In this document: positions 10,550-20,560 of the stretch, one piece after another | Position numbering within the stretch: the first letter of the stretch is position 1 | How the letters are laid out: each line of letters opens with the position of its first letter | NCBI GenBank assembly: GCA_905147135.1 | Contig: LR990067.1 | Span: 5,952,001-6,016,000, forward strand | Length of the DNA: 64,000 nt | Direction: 5' to 3' | Origin: Blastobasis lacticolella | Lineage: Eukaryota; Arthropoda; Insecta; Lepidoptera; Blastobasidae | Translations under genes and position numbers: made by a program | The notes under the pieces: generated by a model | What the model was told of the DNA's origin: nothing | Databases searched by the model: none | What the model saw: only the letters and a program-made list of their open reading frames with translations

Positions 10550-11485
10550 TGAGCACGGGTGTTAAGCCTTCTCCACATTGTTCGTCATTATCTTGGCGTC
10601 AGGACGACAGATTTTTATTTTAATAAACGGCAACAAGTACCAAAACCATATATCTACCGGTGCCAAAGAGAAATAAATATCTTTTAAATATTAAAGTGAT
10701 TGGGTGGGCGAAGGCTTGGTAATTGTCGAAAAGTGATTCATTAGAAAAAAAATTGTCAAATTTTAACCTTAATTCTGACTCAGCATCAAGTCAATTTCTG
10801 TATTTCGGTTTTCCATCATGACCAAGTGCGAAAACTCACTCTCACGTAAGTATGTTAGGTCTCAGGTATGTTAGTCTCACATAAGGGTAAAAGAAAATTG
10901 ACCGCTTTGCGCCAACATGCATGGCGCACGCGCCTGCCAGTCATACAGCCAGCATTACGTAAATCTTATCGCAAACCCCCTACAGCTCCCTAAGCCATCG
11001 CCCAGGAATGGGCCGGCCTCTCCCCATGTCTGGGGGGGAAGCATGGCTAGACATTTGTTCCTTATCTGATACAGTGAGATACACACGTCAAACTGACACC
11101 CCACTTTTCTAATCGGTGGTTGAAAATTTCACTGCAACCTGTAGCTGAAAAAGCACAATCATTCTTATTTTTAAGCTACTTTAAAGAATCTTTAATCATT
11201 GTGAAACGTGATTGCAACGGCGGTCGGACAGAAAAAGTTCTAAACTTATAGGTGTTCCAAAACTTCCCACAACATTATGACGCGGGTGGAAAATTGACGG
11301 GAATATTCACGCAGACGAGGTCACACGGTAACAGCTTCGTTCGATATTCTTTTGCGTTATGAAGTCTAAACGGGAGAGCAGCGTCGTCTCGAAAAATTAC
11401 GAGGAAAGGGGTCCTTGTACCTTCTACAAAGCGAAATTCGGTCATTTCTTTCAGTGACCCTACCAACTGTCTAAACGCTATAATG
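10550..11485. other. Intergenic DNA without recognised genes
   Basis: A short GC-rich piece at about 10900-11060 (GGGCCGGCCTCTCCCC) resembles sequence I associate with lepidopteran repeats, but no copy is seen in this window. Open frames on both strands are short and featureless. Confidence 0.4.
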
Positions 11486-11489
11486 TTTT

Positions 11490-11760
11490 AAACTATCGTG
11501 GCCATTATCACACATTTTAAGGGTATGTTCCGGGTTTCCTACCGCGTACCTTTGTTGACGAGTAGCCCGATATTTCGACACAGTTGCATGCATCATGGTC
11601 ACGGGACGACTGGAGAGCTGCGAGCGCCAGACGGTGTTGGTTAGCGATAAAGCGACCGAAGTCGAACTTCTCAAAGTTATGGCTTCACGTACCCTTGTTT
11701 CAAGTGTCAAAGACAGCAAACCCCTTACCCCCCGTATTTCAATAAAAGGCAACGAATACA
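11490..11760 (-). repeat. Repeat K copy
   Basis: It contains CACATTTTAAGGGTATGTTC, CTACCGCGTACCTTTG and GACGAGTAGCCCGATATTTC. The same blocks are at 53791-53866 and form the hairpin at 34074-34197. The minus frame is open for 93 codons but matches no family I know. Confidence 0.55.
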
Positions 11761-11839
11761 GACGTCATGCTTTGCCAACCCCTTCGCCTGTTTTGTTTTA
11801 TCTAAATACTTAATTTATTTTTATATTTTCTATAATTAG

Positions 11840-11925
11840 ACTAGCCAGGCATTTGACCGCCACCTCACCTGGTGGTAAGTGACGATGAGGCCGCTAAAGT
11901 ACTCGTTCATTATGTGTTCGTATAA
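11840..11925 (-). pseudogene. LINE C-terminal fragment (type G)
   Basis: Minus-strand relic of the element read fully at 25171-25380. Here only the last codons and 3' flank (CTCACCTGGTGGTAAGTGACG on the plus strand) remain. Confidence 0.6.
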
Positions 11926-12002
11926 GTATACTGATAAAATAGCACCCTTTTAAAACCATACCATGGAACGAAATGCGTAGCTCACATTTTTAGACAAGAA
12001 GG

Positions 12003-12200
12003 GTTGAATATCACCATATTGGAGGGTAAAATAGAGGGATCGAGAGGAAGAGGGAGACCGAGGAAACAATATATGCAACAAATAAACGAATCGTGCTGTA
12101 GCCACCCATATCAGACAACAAAATCGATAGCTCAGAACAGAGCAAATTGGAGTATACTGCAGCGACAGAGGGCTAGGTTTAATAGTAATAATAACCCTTT
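12003..12200 (+). pseudogene. LINE C-terminal fragment
   Basis: The plus frame reads ILEGKIEGSRGRGRPRKQYM, then SIAQNRANWSILQRQRARFN. GKIEG-RGRGRPR and A-(N/D)R--W are the conserved tail motifs of RTE/CR1-like reverse transcriptases. About 60 residues are open with one stop at the natural end. Confidence 0.7.
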
Positions 12201-12508
12201 TAGTTAAAGAGGACAATTATATGCATCAAAAGTTGCTACAGAGCATTTCTACAGCAACCCCAATACTTTTAAAGGAATTTTATATGAATAATTACTGTCT
12301 CAGCTAATTAAAGGCAATTGCGTGTGCTATGACAAATATTGTTATGGCTAAGGAGTCAGACAGCATTACTACCTGCGGAATTTGTAAAAAAAATACTGAA
12401 ATGCAATATAAATTTGAATAATTCATTTTGAAGAAAGCGGTCCCTGGCAGAAGCCGGAGTCGACGCTAAGATCATGATAATGTTAAAGGAGCATCTAAAG
12501 TTAATGTC

Positions 12509-12640
12509 ATCATCATCATCATCATATTCTCGCCTACTGCTGGGCATAGGCCTCCCCCAGAGATCTAAACAAAGGGCGGTCCTGTGCCTTCCGCATCCAG
12601 CTGGTACCTGCGATCTTTACCAGGTCGTCGGTCCACCTAA
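12509..12640 (-). pseudogene. LINE C-terminal fragment (RTE-like)
   Basis: Minus strand: RWTDDLVKIAGTSWMRKAQD, RPLFRSLGEAYAQQ and a stop, followed by a (GATGAT)n tail (CATCATCATCATCAT on the plus strand). The tail shows this is a true LINE 3' end, truncated upstream. Confidence 0.8.
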
Positions 12641-12811
12641 TGTTAATGTAACTACAATCAATTTTTCGATTTCTGAGTTGGTGCCACAGTAAAACTTGTT
12701 TGTTATTCGTACATTCGCCCGCACAATGGCAACGCATTATACTGCATTTTTATTACGTAATACCTGAATAAATCGTAGGTATTGTTATTTATCCTTTCAC
12801 ATACTTTTTTA

Positions 12812-12850
12812 TGATTAGATTAGATTAGATTAGATTTATTTATTTATCTA
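12812..12850 (+). repeat. ATTAG microsatellite
   Basis: Four GATTA units run into TTTATTTATTTATC. Probably the 3' tail of a decayed retroelement. Confidence 0.6.
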
Positions 12851-13119
12851 TGAAAATTACCTTATATTATTTTACATTTCATAACATAAATCACTCACAA
12901 GGATATCGTCTTAAATTTGAATATAACAATGTCATGGTAAATATACAAATATTTGTAGCATGTCAAATTATAAATCATTATATATAATAAAATAAAATGC
13001 AGAATTACATTTTTAAAGTATCACATAAAGAAGGGTCAACGCGGATCCCGGGCCCTCGCGCGCGATAGCACAACCGGGTCATTGACGCAAAGATGATCAT
13101 TTTATTCTATTCTACACTA

Positions 13120-13470
13120 TTCAATGACAAATAAGCAGACAGTCTACCTGATGATAAGCAGCAACTGTCGCCCATAGCATCTACGATTCAAGCACTAAGC
13201 TCATTTATAACATAGGTACTAGTAAACCCGACGCGACTTCGTTCGCGTACACCTACCTTACCCCTACCTACCCTTTTTTTCTTGGCTATAAACCTTCCTC
13301 GTGAATCACTCTATCTATTGTTGAAAACCGCATTAAAATCCGTTGCGTAGTTTAAAAGATCTAAGCGTACATAGATACAAACGGTGGGAAGCGACTTTGT
13401 CTTTAACTATGTAAAGAAATTCAAAACCTCAGTGAAGAGAAATGCCTCATGCCTGTAATTGCGCTACCTC
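13120..13470 (+). repeat. Repeat H split by a nested repeat E
   Basis: The left half of H (ACCTGATGATAAGCAGCAACTG) lies at 13120-13213 and its later block (AATGCCTCATGCCTGTAATT) at 13440-13470. A near-complete repeat E occupies 13219-13411 between them. The middle of H (the GCAGAACCGCAG part) is missing, so a deletion accompanied or followed the insertion. Confidence 0.65.
13219..13411 (+). repeat. Repeat E copy nested in H
   Basis: It runs from CTAGTAAACCCGACGCGACT to GGTGGGAAGCGACTTTGTC. The TACATAGATACA block is intact. Younger than the H copy around it. Confidence 0.75.
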
Positions 13471-13933
13471 CAACCCCTTGTCACTCCGAGCCATGGATCC
13501 ATGGGGTTTTGGAGTTCTAACACCAGTAATTCCCAAGATATATCTTCGAAACTAAAACTACTTATAATGCCATCTTTGATTTGGGTTCTCACCAGCTGTC
13601 ATCAAGTTATTAGATTGTGGAGATCTTCTGACAGGTTTATTAAGTTTAGTCCTTCTTCCGAGTAGGTACAGTCAGCTGCAGAATGAAAAGTTGCTAGGGG
13701 GGTTCCTAGCGTATAAGTATTTAATATGCAAAATTAACACGTACTGTCTGCTACGCAGTCACAGCTATACCACTGTACCGATTTTGATGATTTGATATTT
13801 TGTGATTGATGAATACAAGTACATTTACATACCCAGCAGTAAATACAAATAAAAAATGTGAATTCATTATGGGTTCGTCAATAATAATAAGCGATACAAT
13901 ATACTTAATTGAAACAAAATGAATATGGATATG

Positions 13934-14140
13934 ATCTGTTTATTCTGACTTGTCCTATTTGGTGAACAAACAATGCCCAAAATCACGACTTGCCGTATCA
14001 ATCACGCTACGTATATTGTGTATAAATGTCTTGAATTATACAAGAAATACATAGAATGTAAATTTCGACGAATACTGCTGCATTGTCCATTTAAATACAT
14101 AATTTGCTGAACCAAATAGGACAAGTCAGTTTGGACAGAT
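13934..14140. mobile_element. MITE-F, 207 bp
   Basis: The terminal inverted repeats are 30 bp (13934-13963 and 14111-14140): left ATCTGTTTATTCTGACTTGT, right complement ATCTGTCCAAACTGACTTGT, both followed by CCTATTTGGT; four mismatches. The interior carries ATCACGACTTGCCGTATCAA, also found in the longer copy at 49913-50612. No coding capacity. Confidence 0.8.
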
Positions 14141-14504
14141 TATATACATAAACATAACATAACCAATCCGCCAATTGCTGTAATTTGTGCAATAAAGTTT
14201 TTAAATAAATAAATAAATTGATGAAATTCAGAAGGTATGAAGATAGTTTGACACTTGCAAGCTAGCAAGATACAGGTACAGTAGTCCACGCGGGCAGAGA
14301 CGCGGGCAAAAAGCTAGTAGGTTAGGTATAAATGTGAAAAACTACATGAAAGATTTTGATGAAATTTTGCGGTGATGTAGAATCGTCAACCCACTTAATG
14401 CCAGTATAAAATGAGCCCACAGCGCACAGCTGAGTCGTGTACAAAGAGAGCAGGTTGAAGGGCTGTCGTGTGTACACAAAATGACAACATCAAACAAATG
14501 TCTA

Positions 14505-14580
14505 CTTAGTGACAAACGAGCAGACAGCCTACCTGATGGCAAACGGTTACTGTCGCCTATAAGGTTCAAGTAACAACAAG
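14505..14580 (+). repeat. Repeat H fragment
   Basis: AGTGACAAACGAGCAGACAG and CTACCTGATGGCAAACGGTT match the H head; truncated at about 14580. Confidence 0.6.
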
Positions 14581-14781
14581 TAGCTAGTACAAAAAAAAAA
14601 CACCGACTGTTTTAAATGACTGATAAGCAAAATATTCGTTTCAATTATATATCTTTTTGAAATCGCCATTTGATTAGTTTTCTATCAACAAACATAGAGT
14701 CAGAGGACCAGGCACATATATATGTTAGGTTACATGAATTTATCCCATATGGTGAAGTGAGTAATTGACTTCGTCGTGCTT

Positions 14782-15155
14782 CACCATCATCATCATATCA
14801 GTCGAAAGAAGCCACCTGCTGGGCATAGGCCTCCCCCCGAGATCTCCACAAAGGCTGGTCCTGTGCCTTCAACATCCAGCTGATGCCTGCGATCTTTACC
14901 AGTTTGTCGGTCCACCTTGTGGAAGGCCTACTCACGCTGCGTCTTCCTGTACATGGTCGCCACTAGAGAACTTTACTGCCCCATCGGCCATCTGGTCTTC
15001 GAGCTATGTGCCCTGCCCACTGCCACTTAAGCCTAGCAATCATTGGGCTATGTCCGTGACCTTGGTTCGTGTCAGTAACCTTGGTTCGCTTGCGGATCTC
15101 CTCATTTCTGATTCTATCGTTCAACGAAACTTTGAGCCTTGGCCTTGAACCCTTT
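14782..15155 (-). pseudogene. LINE C-terminus, longest RTE-like piece
   Basis: The minus strand reads, in one long frame, SLNDRIRNEEIRKRTKVTDT, then ARLKWQWAGHIARRPDGRWG, then after a frameshift the GRRSVGRPSTRWTD-like part and AYAQQ. The motif order (IR-RT-V-D, KW-WAGH-AR--D-RW, GRP--RW-DD, DR--W--L-EAYAQQ) fits lepidopteran RTE-like elements such as those named HmRTE. The catalytic part is absent; the 3' tail is CATCATCATCATAT on the plus strand. Confidence 0.8.
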
Positions 15156-15184
15156 CCATTGCCCTTTGGGTGACAGTGAGCTTT

Positions 15185-15535
15185 CATATAAGGCATACGA
15201 GGCTTATTAGGTCGTCGTCGTCCTTGCCACTGACACAATATCTACATCAAAATCATCATCCGACCCTTGAGACCATGGCAGAAACCGGGAGCGGTCAATC
15301 CCACCTTATTTCCCGCTTACTTCGCCCGGTCTTTGGCATCCTCACGTCCAAGACTGTTAGTTCTCACATCCCTCTCAGCAATGTCAATCTATTTATCGCT
15401 TCTTGGGTCTCCCGCAGGTCCTCTTGGGCTTTCGCAGCACGTGACCAAATCAGCGCAGGCGAGCCTCTTCGATCTTATCCGCGCATCTCAAGTCTGCCAC
15501 TGACGCGTTACGCAATCGGTCAATGACTCGTTTTC
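15185..15535 (-). pseudogene. Second LINE C-terminus, different family
   Basis: The minus strand reads RLRNASVADLRCADKIEEAR, then FGHVLRKPKRTCGRPKKR with the expected Trp of GRPKKRW turned into a stop, then AERDVRTNSLGREDAKDRAK, another stop in place of Trp. The Trp-to-stop changes (TGG to TGA or TAG) mark decay. It lies immediately upstream of the RTE-like tail in the same orientation but is a separate family, so two insertions abut. Confidence 0.75.
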
Positions 15536-15609
15536 AAGGACAGCTTTTCAAAAATTCACATAGATGGCGCATTCTAAGGACTCAAATGTTATTATAATAT
15601 TTTTGACTA

Positions 15610-15835
15610 TATGGCCACGCAAGTGGTCCCGGGTTCGATTCCCGGCCGGGCAGAAATTGAAATGATGATTTTTAATTTCTGTTACGGGTCTGGGTGTTCT
15701 ATGTATAATAAGTATGTATTTAAAAGTTTATAAGTACTTTATCAGTTATCTAGCACCCATAGCACAAGCTTTCCTTACTTTGGGGCTAGATGGCGCTGTG
15801 TGAATTTGTCCACGATTATTTATTATTATTATTTT
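15610..15835 (+). mobile_element. SINE-A copy, 5' truncated
   Basis: It starts inside the tRNA-like part (CCACGCAAGTGGTCCCGGGT), keeps a perfect box B (GGTTCGATTCCCGG), and ends with TTATTATTATT directly against MITE-L. Confidence 0.85.
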
Positions 15836-15838
15836 ATG

Positions 15839-16143
15839 GCAAGCGCGGATCCAGCTCCTAAAAAAGGTTGTGGGCAAGACCACCTGAAAATCGGTGAAGT
15901 GCGAGTAGGATTTCGTAAAAGCTGGAACAATAGTGTCTAATAAAAGTAACAAAAGTCGAGGAATGAGCGAGCTGAGCGAGCTCGCAAATTTTGACATTTT
16001 AGCATTTATAAACTGGGGGTTATGATAAGAAGATCACTTTTCTATTTATCGTTAGCCATAGGACCTCCATAGGACCTCAATTAGGGGTCTATGGACCTCA
16101 ATTTGGGTTGTGTGCATGCCCACGTGGCTGGATCCGCGCTTGC
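15839..16143. mobile_element. MITE-L, ~305 bp
   Basis: Perfect 17-bp terminal inverted repeats GCAAGCGCGGATCCAGC (15839-15855 and 16127-16143). The sub-terminal parts also pair loosely (GGTTGTGGGCAAGACC against GGTTGTGTGCATGCCC is a direct-like echo). It carries the GAGCGAGCTGAGCGAGCTCG motif typical of the CGCTCG arrays elsewhere. The flanks TATG/TATA give no firm target duplication. Confidence 0.7.
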
Positions 16144-16639
16144 TATATGGGGCTATTGTTGTAGTTATATGGCATTATGGGCGATTGTCATAATTCATTG
16201 CCTCAGAACAAATAAAACCGCGTTAAAACACTCGTTATTATTTAATATTCGCTAATGTGCTTTATTTATTTATTTAAACTTCATGGACGATGCGGTACAA
16301 AGGCGGACATAAAGTTACACAGCTCTATCTTCCCGTCAACCAGAAATCTATTTAAAAAAATAAAAAAGTTGCGTCCTAAGCTGACATATAAATAACGTTA
16401 AAATAATAATAGTAAAACGAATTGCATCGAAATAAAGATAAATATCAACACGATACAGCCAAGAGATTATGATAATGTCGTTTGTCGTTAGAGCGCGCCA
16501 TCTTTTATTATTTGAGGGAAGCGAGCCTTGACAACGGCTCATTACGCCGCATATCCACCGCAGCATTTCAGTCAGAACATCGGTCAGTATTCAACTAATG
16601 TACTCAGAAACTAACTAAGAGCTAACTCTTTTTTTTTAT

Positions 16640-16815
16640 GTTGTACGGCAGACAAACAGACGAGCGGGCCACCTGATGGAAAGTGGTCACCGCCGCCTAT
16701 GGACATCAGCAACACCAGGGGAGTCACCAATGCGTTGCCCGCCTCTAAAGAGACCTCTAATATACCTCTTGAACGATCCCATGTCATAGTCCAAAGGAAA
16801 CACTGTGGCTGGGAG
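16640..16815 (-). pseudogene. LINE C-terminal fragment (type C)
   Basis: Minus-strand counterpart of 29104-29375; the open part reads TMTWDRSRGILEVSLEAGNA, which is an out-of-frame reading of the true FKRY--G tail. The 3' flank includes CGGCAGACAAACAGACGAGC. Confidence 0.7.
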
Positions 16816-16827
16816 CTCATAAAAGAG

Positions 16828-16972
16828 TCATTGGTATATAGCCGCAGTGGGATTCGAACCCACGGAATGTGAGTGAAGAACAGATGTAAGCGAGGGCTTA
16901 CAAGTCGGATACCTTAACCACTCAGTCGCCTGAATGTGCCGGTTTCATCACGATGTTTCCCCTCACCGTAAG
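16828..16972 (-). mobile_element. SINE-B copy
   Basis: Head readable on the minus strand: box A in GACTGAGTGGTTAAGG and box B GGGTTCGAATCCCACTGCGG. An extra ~20 bases sit in the anticodon-arm region. The body is cut off at GTAAGGCGCTGTCC. Confidence 0.75.
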
Positions 16973-16976
16973 GCGC

Positions 16977-17090
16977 TGTCCTAATTGGCAATAGTCGTGC
17001 GACCATGATCGTGCGATGTGCGGTTTTGAGGTCGGGCGATGTCCGTCGTACGATCAAGGTTGCACGACCTTTGCCAATTATGTCCTAATT
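16977..17090. repeat. Fold-back element with flanking direct repeats
   Basis: Arms 16983-17004 and 17058-17079 pair over 22 bases with three mismatches (AATTGGCAATAGTCGTGCG on the left). A direct repeat TGTCCTAATT flanks both sides (16977-16986 and 17081-17090) and may be a target duplication overlapping the arm. About 115 bp, GC-richer than its surroundings. Confidence 0.6.
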
Positions 17091-17118
17091 GTATATTTGC
17101 TATAATCTATGGAGCTAT

Positions 17119-17951
17119 ATTTATGGCAGTGTTGGGCAAAATTTAGTTTTTTTGAAGACTAAAAACTAAAACTAAAAATAATATTTTTATGTAACGTATG
17201 AAAATGGAATTAGTTTCAATCGTGTGATGACTAATTTAGTCGACTAATTAGTTTTAATTTTAGTCATATTATAGTTTTGATTTAAGTAAAAGTTCCAGTA
17301 AGTAAAAGATGGCGTTATGAGTATCAATTTGAAATTGTAGTTTATGTAAAAACTGAAACAAAAGCAATTAGTGATTTGGCCCACGCGGTGCGATCTAGTT
17401 CCGTTGCTCTAAAATTGCACGAGATTCGATATTTCTAGCAGTATAATATTATATCATTAATATTATTAGTTTAATTAAGTGTGGTGTGGTAAAGACGATA
17501 AAAAACCTATTTCCGAGAACAATGTAATCCCAGAAGTTTGTAAACTTACCTGAATTGGTCTTTAAAGGATTTTTGTGTCGGAGATACTCCTCCATAGATA
17601 TAAGTACTATTAAGTACTATTGTAAGTAATTAAAATAACTTATTACTGTTATGTTGGTTCTAACAGAGATCGCCAGCGAGAACAAATAACTTACAGTTAA
17701 GCTGGTTGTCTGTTCGTCTATCTATGATTATTCGTCTATCTATGAAATTCAGATATTTTTATAGTTTCTAATATTTTATTGGAAAGTTAGTTAAACTGAA
17801 AACTAAAATTGATGACTAAAAATTTTGTCCTGACTAAAATTAAACTTTAGTTGTGATTTATTTAGTACAACTAATTTAGTCACTAAATTTTTAGTTTGAC
17901 CAATCAATCGATTGAAAAAAAATTGTAACAGCGCCCAACACTGATTTATGG
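17119..17951. mobile_element. Non-autonomous hAT transposon
   Basis: Terminal inverted repeats CAGTGTTGGGC (17127-17137) and GCCCAACACTG (17933-17943), flanked by a perfect 8-bp target duplication ATTTATGG (17119-17126, 17944-17951). The 8-bp duplication and CAGTG-type ends are the hAT signature. The 817-bp interior has no transposase frame but is studded with ACTAAA/TTTAGT motifs near both ends, like sub-terminal transposase-binding repeats. The intact duplication suggests a fairly recent insertion. Confidence 0.9.
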
Positions 17952-18009
17952 CTTGGAGAGTGGGAGAAAGAAGTGTAAGAATTCATGTCGTCGATATCTG
18001 TGCAGCCGA

Positions 18010-18150
18010 AGCAGCGGGTTTCAATTGTAATACTTATAACACTGCGATCTCCAACCCGCCTGCCAAGCGTGGTGATTATGGCAATAACCTCCCCTTTCGT
18101 GGGAGCGGCCCTTAGTCCAGCAGTGGACTGTTATGGGCTGTGATGAGGAC
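18010..18150 (+). repeat. Repeat D copy, 3' part
   Basis: TTGTAATACTTATAACACTG, CCAACCCGCCTGCCAAGCGT and GGACTGTTATGGGCTGTGAT are kept; the 5' half is missing. Confidence 0.75.
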
Positions 18151-18191
18151 ATATTGTTAGATTACTAAGTTTTATTTAATGGTTGTTGTGT

Positions 18192-18258
18192 AGGCAAACA
18201 GGCGAGCGAGCCACCTGATGGGAAGTGGTTACCGCTGCCTATAGACATTAGCAACACC
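18192..18258 (-). repeat. LINE type-C tail fragment
   Basis: Only GGCAAACAGGCGAGCGAGCC and the GACATTAGCAACACCA part remain. Confidence 0.5.
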
Positions 18259-18259
18259 A

Positions 18260-19070
18260 ACTAATTAGTTCAAGATCGGCCAAGGAAAAATTTAATTGAA
18301 TCGTTTTCGTCCAATCGTAATAACTATAATACTAATATTATAATAACTATTTTTAATCTATGTTATATTAAAGATAAAAAAAAATTTAAATATAAAAGTT
18401 TGTAGGAATGGATGGATATTTGGATCGATGTTTCTTGCTCCTTCACGCAAGGACTACTAAACTCATATTAATGAAATTTGGCAGTAATGTAACTTATAGC
18501 CCAGAATACCACATAGACTTCTGATCAGATCCTACCGGATCTGATCAGTTTGTGGCACTCTACCGCCAATACTGGAGCTAAGTGACGCCATTTTGAATTG
18601 TCATGTCAATGTCAACAACAGCGACGCTGCAGATAAGTTTAAGACCCCTGATCATTTGTCACATCCATGCCGAGGTATTTGATTTATTTATTGGCTGGGA
18701 GTTTGGACATTAATTTACATTAAAAGAGATATTTGTCATTGGCAGAGGACAACATACTACGAAGTATATATAGTTCATAGTCTTACGAAGATTTAAGTCC
18801 GCCATTGTAAAACAGTGCATTTTAAGTTAAAATAAAAAATATAAAATCCGGTCTTTTTCACATCCTCTTCGCAGTTTCGCTTTTTAGCAACATTATAGTC
18901 ACCAAAAAAAAAGTGACTTTCAGCCGGCATCCTCACAGTCTAGTAAATTTAAAACCTCGACAACAAGTTGAAAATGTTTCATTTGAAATCTACAACAGAC
19001 TACTACAGACAAATAATTTCTAAAAGGAAAAAAAAATCATAACAAGCTTTTATTGCAAAATATAGTATCT
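18260..19070. other. Non-coding DNA with a short perfect hairpin
   Basis: 18410-18520 resembles a recurrent lepidopteran repeat (TTCACGCAAGGACTACTAAAC). At 18521-18548 is a perfect 12-bp stem, CTGATCAGATCC, with a four-base loop. No coding frame is convincing. Confidence 0.4.
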
Positions 19071-19077
19071 ACTCATC

Positions 19078-19305
19078 ATGACCATTCCAAAGAGCAAAAA
19101 CACGATGGGGTTATCTTATTGCGTTCATTTAGTTCCTATAACCACTTTCTGACTCCATCAGACCAGCTGCATGGTACCATGTTAATGCACTGTCATCAAA
19201 GTTACATAGCAATACCAAATTTCAGCTCAATCGGAGACCAACAGTGGTCGAAAAATAGTTTTCAGTCAAAACTGTAAATTCGCTTATAAAAATAACAATA
19301 CAACA
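19078..19305 (+). repeat. Repeat M copy
   Basis: CATTCCAAAGAGCAAAAACA, GATGGGGTTATCTTATTGCG and ATACCAAATTTCAGCTCAAT recur at 54775-54985. Class unknown. It lies just 3' of the coding exon at 19392, perhaps in its first intron. Confidence 0.65.
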
Positions 19306-19391
19306 ACAAGTTATGGATCTATGGTCTGAAATATATATATTTTAATTCAATTTAATTTAAAAACGGTTCCTATTATAGACAACTAATTTAC

Positions 19392-19902
19392 CTGAGGCAG
19401 AAGTGCTGACAGGAGTCACAGCTACATTTGTCGATGTTGTTGTCTCTGTCGTCTGCGTCGAAGTCTGATTCGCCATCTCCACCACCCGGTCCACGGCTAT
19501 CCTGTTCCCTGGCAGGATGACTGACGTCTCAGCAGGCGCTGGAGACGACTCCTCATCGATTATGAGGGGACTTGACGCCGGTTGACTCAAATCGTTAGCG
19601 ACGATGACATTCACAGTCGTCAGGGATTCTAAGTTGGAGTGTTCCGCTGGAGCGTTTTCGATGTACACGGCAGCTGATCTGGCCCCCAAGGATTCCATGA
19701 CGCTTTCTGCTAAGGACCGCGTCGAGTGCTCATCTATGTCGATATCCTGCTTTATGTCTATGATGATCTGGTGGCGCTTCCCACTGCCCGAAGGGTTCTG
19801 GACCTGGTGAACGCTGACCTGCGCCTCAGCGCCCGGCTGCGTCATGTGATGGTGAATTACGTGGGACAACTGGTCCTCCAAGCTGCTATTCGTGCCCGCC
19901 AT
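19392..19902 (-). CDS. First coding exon of an unidentified protein
   Basis: Minus-strand start at 19902 (MAGTNSSLEDQLSHVIHHH) runs 170 codons plus one base to a good splice donor CTCAG|GTAAAT at the 19392/19391 boundary (phase 1). The frame stays open 10 more codons into the intron (KLVVYNRNRF) before a stop; those are not expected in the protein. The peptide is acidic and Ser/Thr-rich with a His run near residue 17, KRHQIIIDIKQDIDID near residues 42-57 and a Thr-rich stretch (STQTTETTTSTN) near 148-159; it looks largely disordered and has no signal peptide or membrane segment. The start context GAGATGG is good, and DREF-type boxes sit 12 bases upstream. Balanced codon content and lack of any repeat similarity favour a real gene; a nuclear or regulatory protein is a guess. 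Downstream exons would lie below 19392 and are not seen. Confidence 0.6.
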
Positions 19903-19913
19903 CTCAACGAAAC

Positions 19914-19942
19914 TATCGATATCGATAACACAAAACTATCGA
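19914..19942 (-). promoter_or_regulatory. Tandem DREF-type boxes
   Basis: TATCGATATCGATA (19914-19927) is two overlapping palindromic DNA replication-related elements (TATCGATA); a third half-like site, CTATCGAC, follows at about 19935. In insects this box binds DREF and marks promoters of housekeeping and proliferation genes. Being only 12 bases upstream of the ATG implies a very short 5' leader or start sites within or just beyond the boxes. Confidence 0.65.
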
Positions 19943-19959
19943 CGCGTGCACAACACTAA

Positions 19960-20375
19960 TAAATAAGCAAGACACTAAGGAGAAGTTCAGACTTATAAAT
20001 TTTTCAGTCGAAACTAATTTTTTTTGTTTTCTTTTATTGCGAAGGAGCTACGTCTAAGATAAATATGTGGGCATTTTTTTTCTTCTTTTTTTTTGGTTTT
20101 ATTATTTATTATTATTTTTATACGAACTAATGAACACTGGTATCACACTCCAGGGTTAGGGTAAATCCTTGAACACACTCCGATGATTAGCTGCCTTATT
20201 TTCGTTCTACGCCATACTGCCTGCAGTGCGCGTTGCACAAAATGGGTCACAGGTCAACATCCTAACTCCCGTCGATAGTCTGTGCGTTTAGTTTTTTCTT
20301 CTTAAAAATGGCAGTGTCGTATTTGCACAAAGGTTACATGTTTGTTGTGACACTATGGGCTACTGACACAGTGTC
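19960..20375. other. Upstream region of the 19.9 kb gene
   Basis: Poly-T stretches and ATTATTATTATT tracts; GTCGATAGTCTGTGCG at about 20273 is another DREF-like half site. Nothing coding is seen. Confidence 0.35.
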
Positions 20376-20560
20376 CTAATTCGGGATTAGAGGTCCGTGG
20401 ACTCCGCGTAGAGCCCTGGTAGTCACTGCGCCTACGAAAGTGCTACGCCGCCGCGTTCGTAGGCGCGTAGCTTCCGCGACGGCGTCGTCGGACAAGTCTT
20501 GAGATAGGAGCGTTTGGGTGGCTTTTGTTTGGGTCTTTGTTCGGGATAGGTGGATGTTTT
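20376..20560 (-). repeat. GC-rich hairpin segment
   Basis: Perfect 11-bp arms GCGCCTACGAA (20428-20438) and TTCGTAGGCGC (20456-20466) with a 17-base loop. The minus strand is open for 98 codons (20376-20672) and Arg-rich over this GC patch, but the start lies in AT-rich DNA and no family is recognised; more likely a repeat than a gene. Confidence 0.35.
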
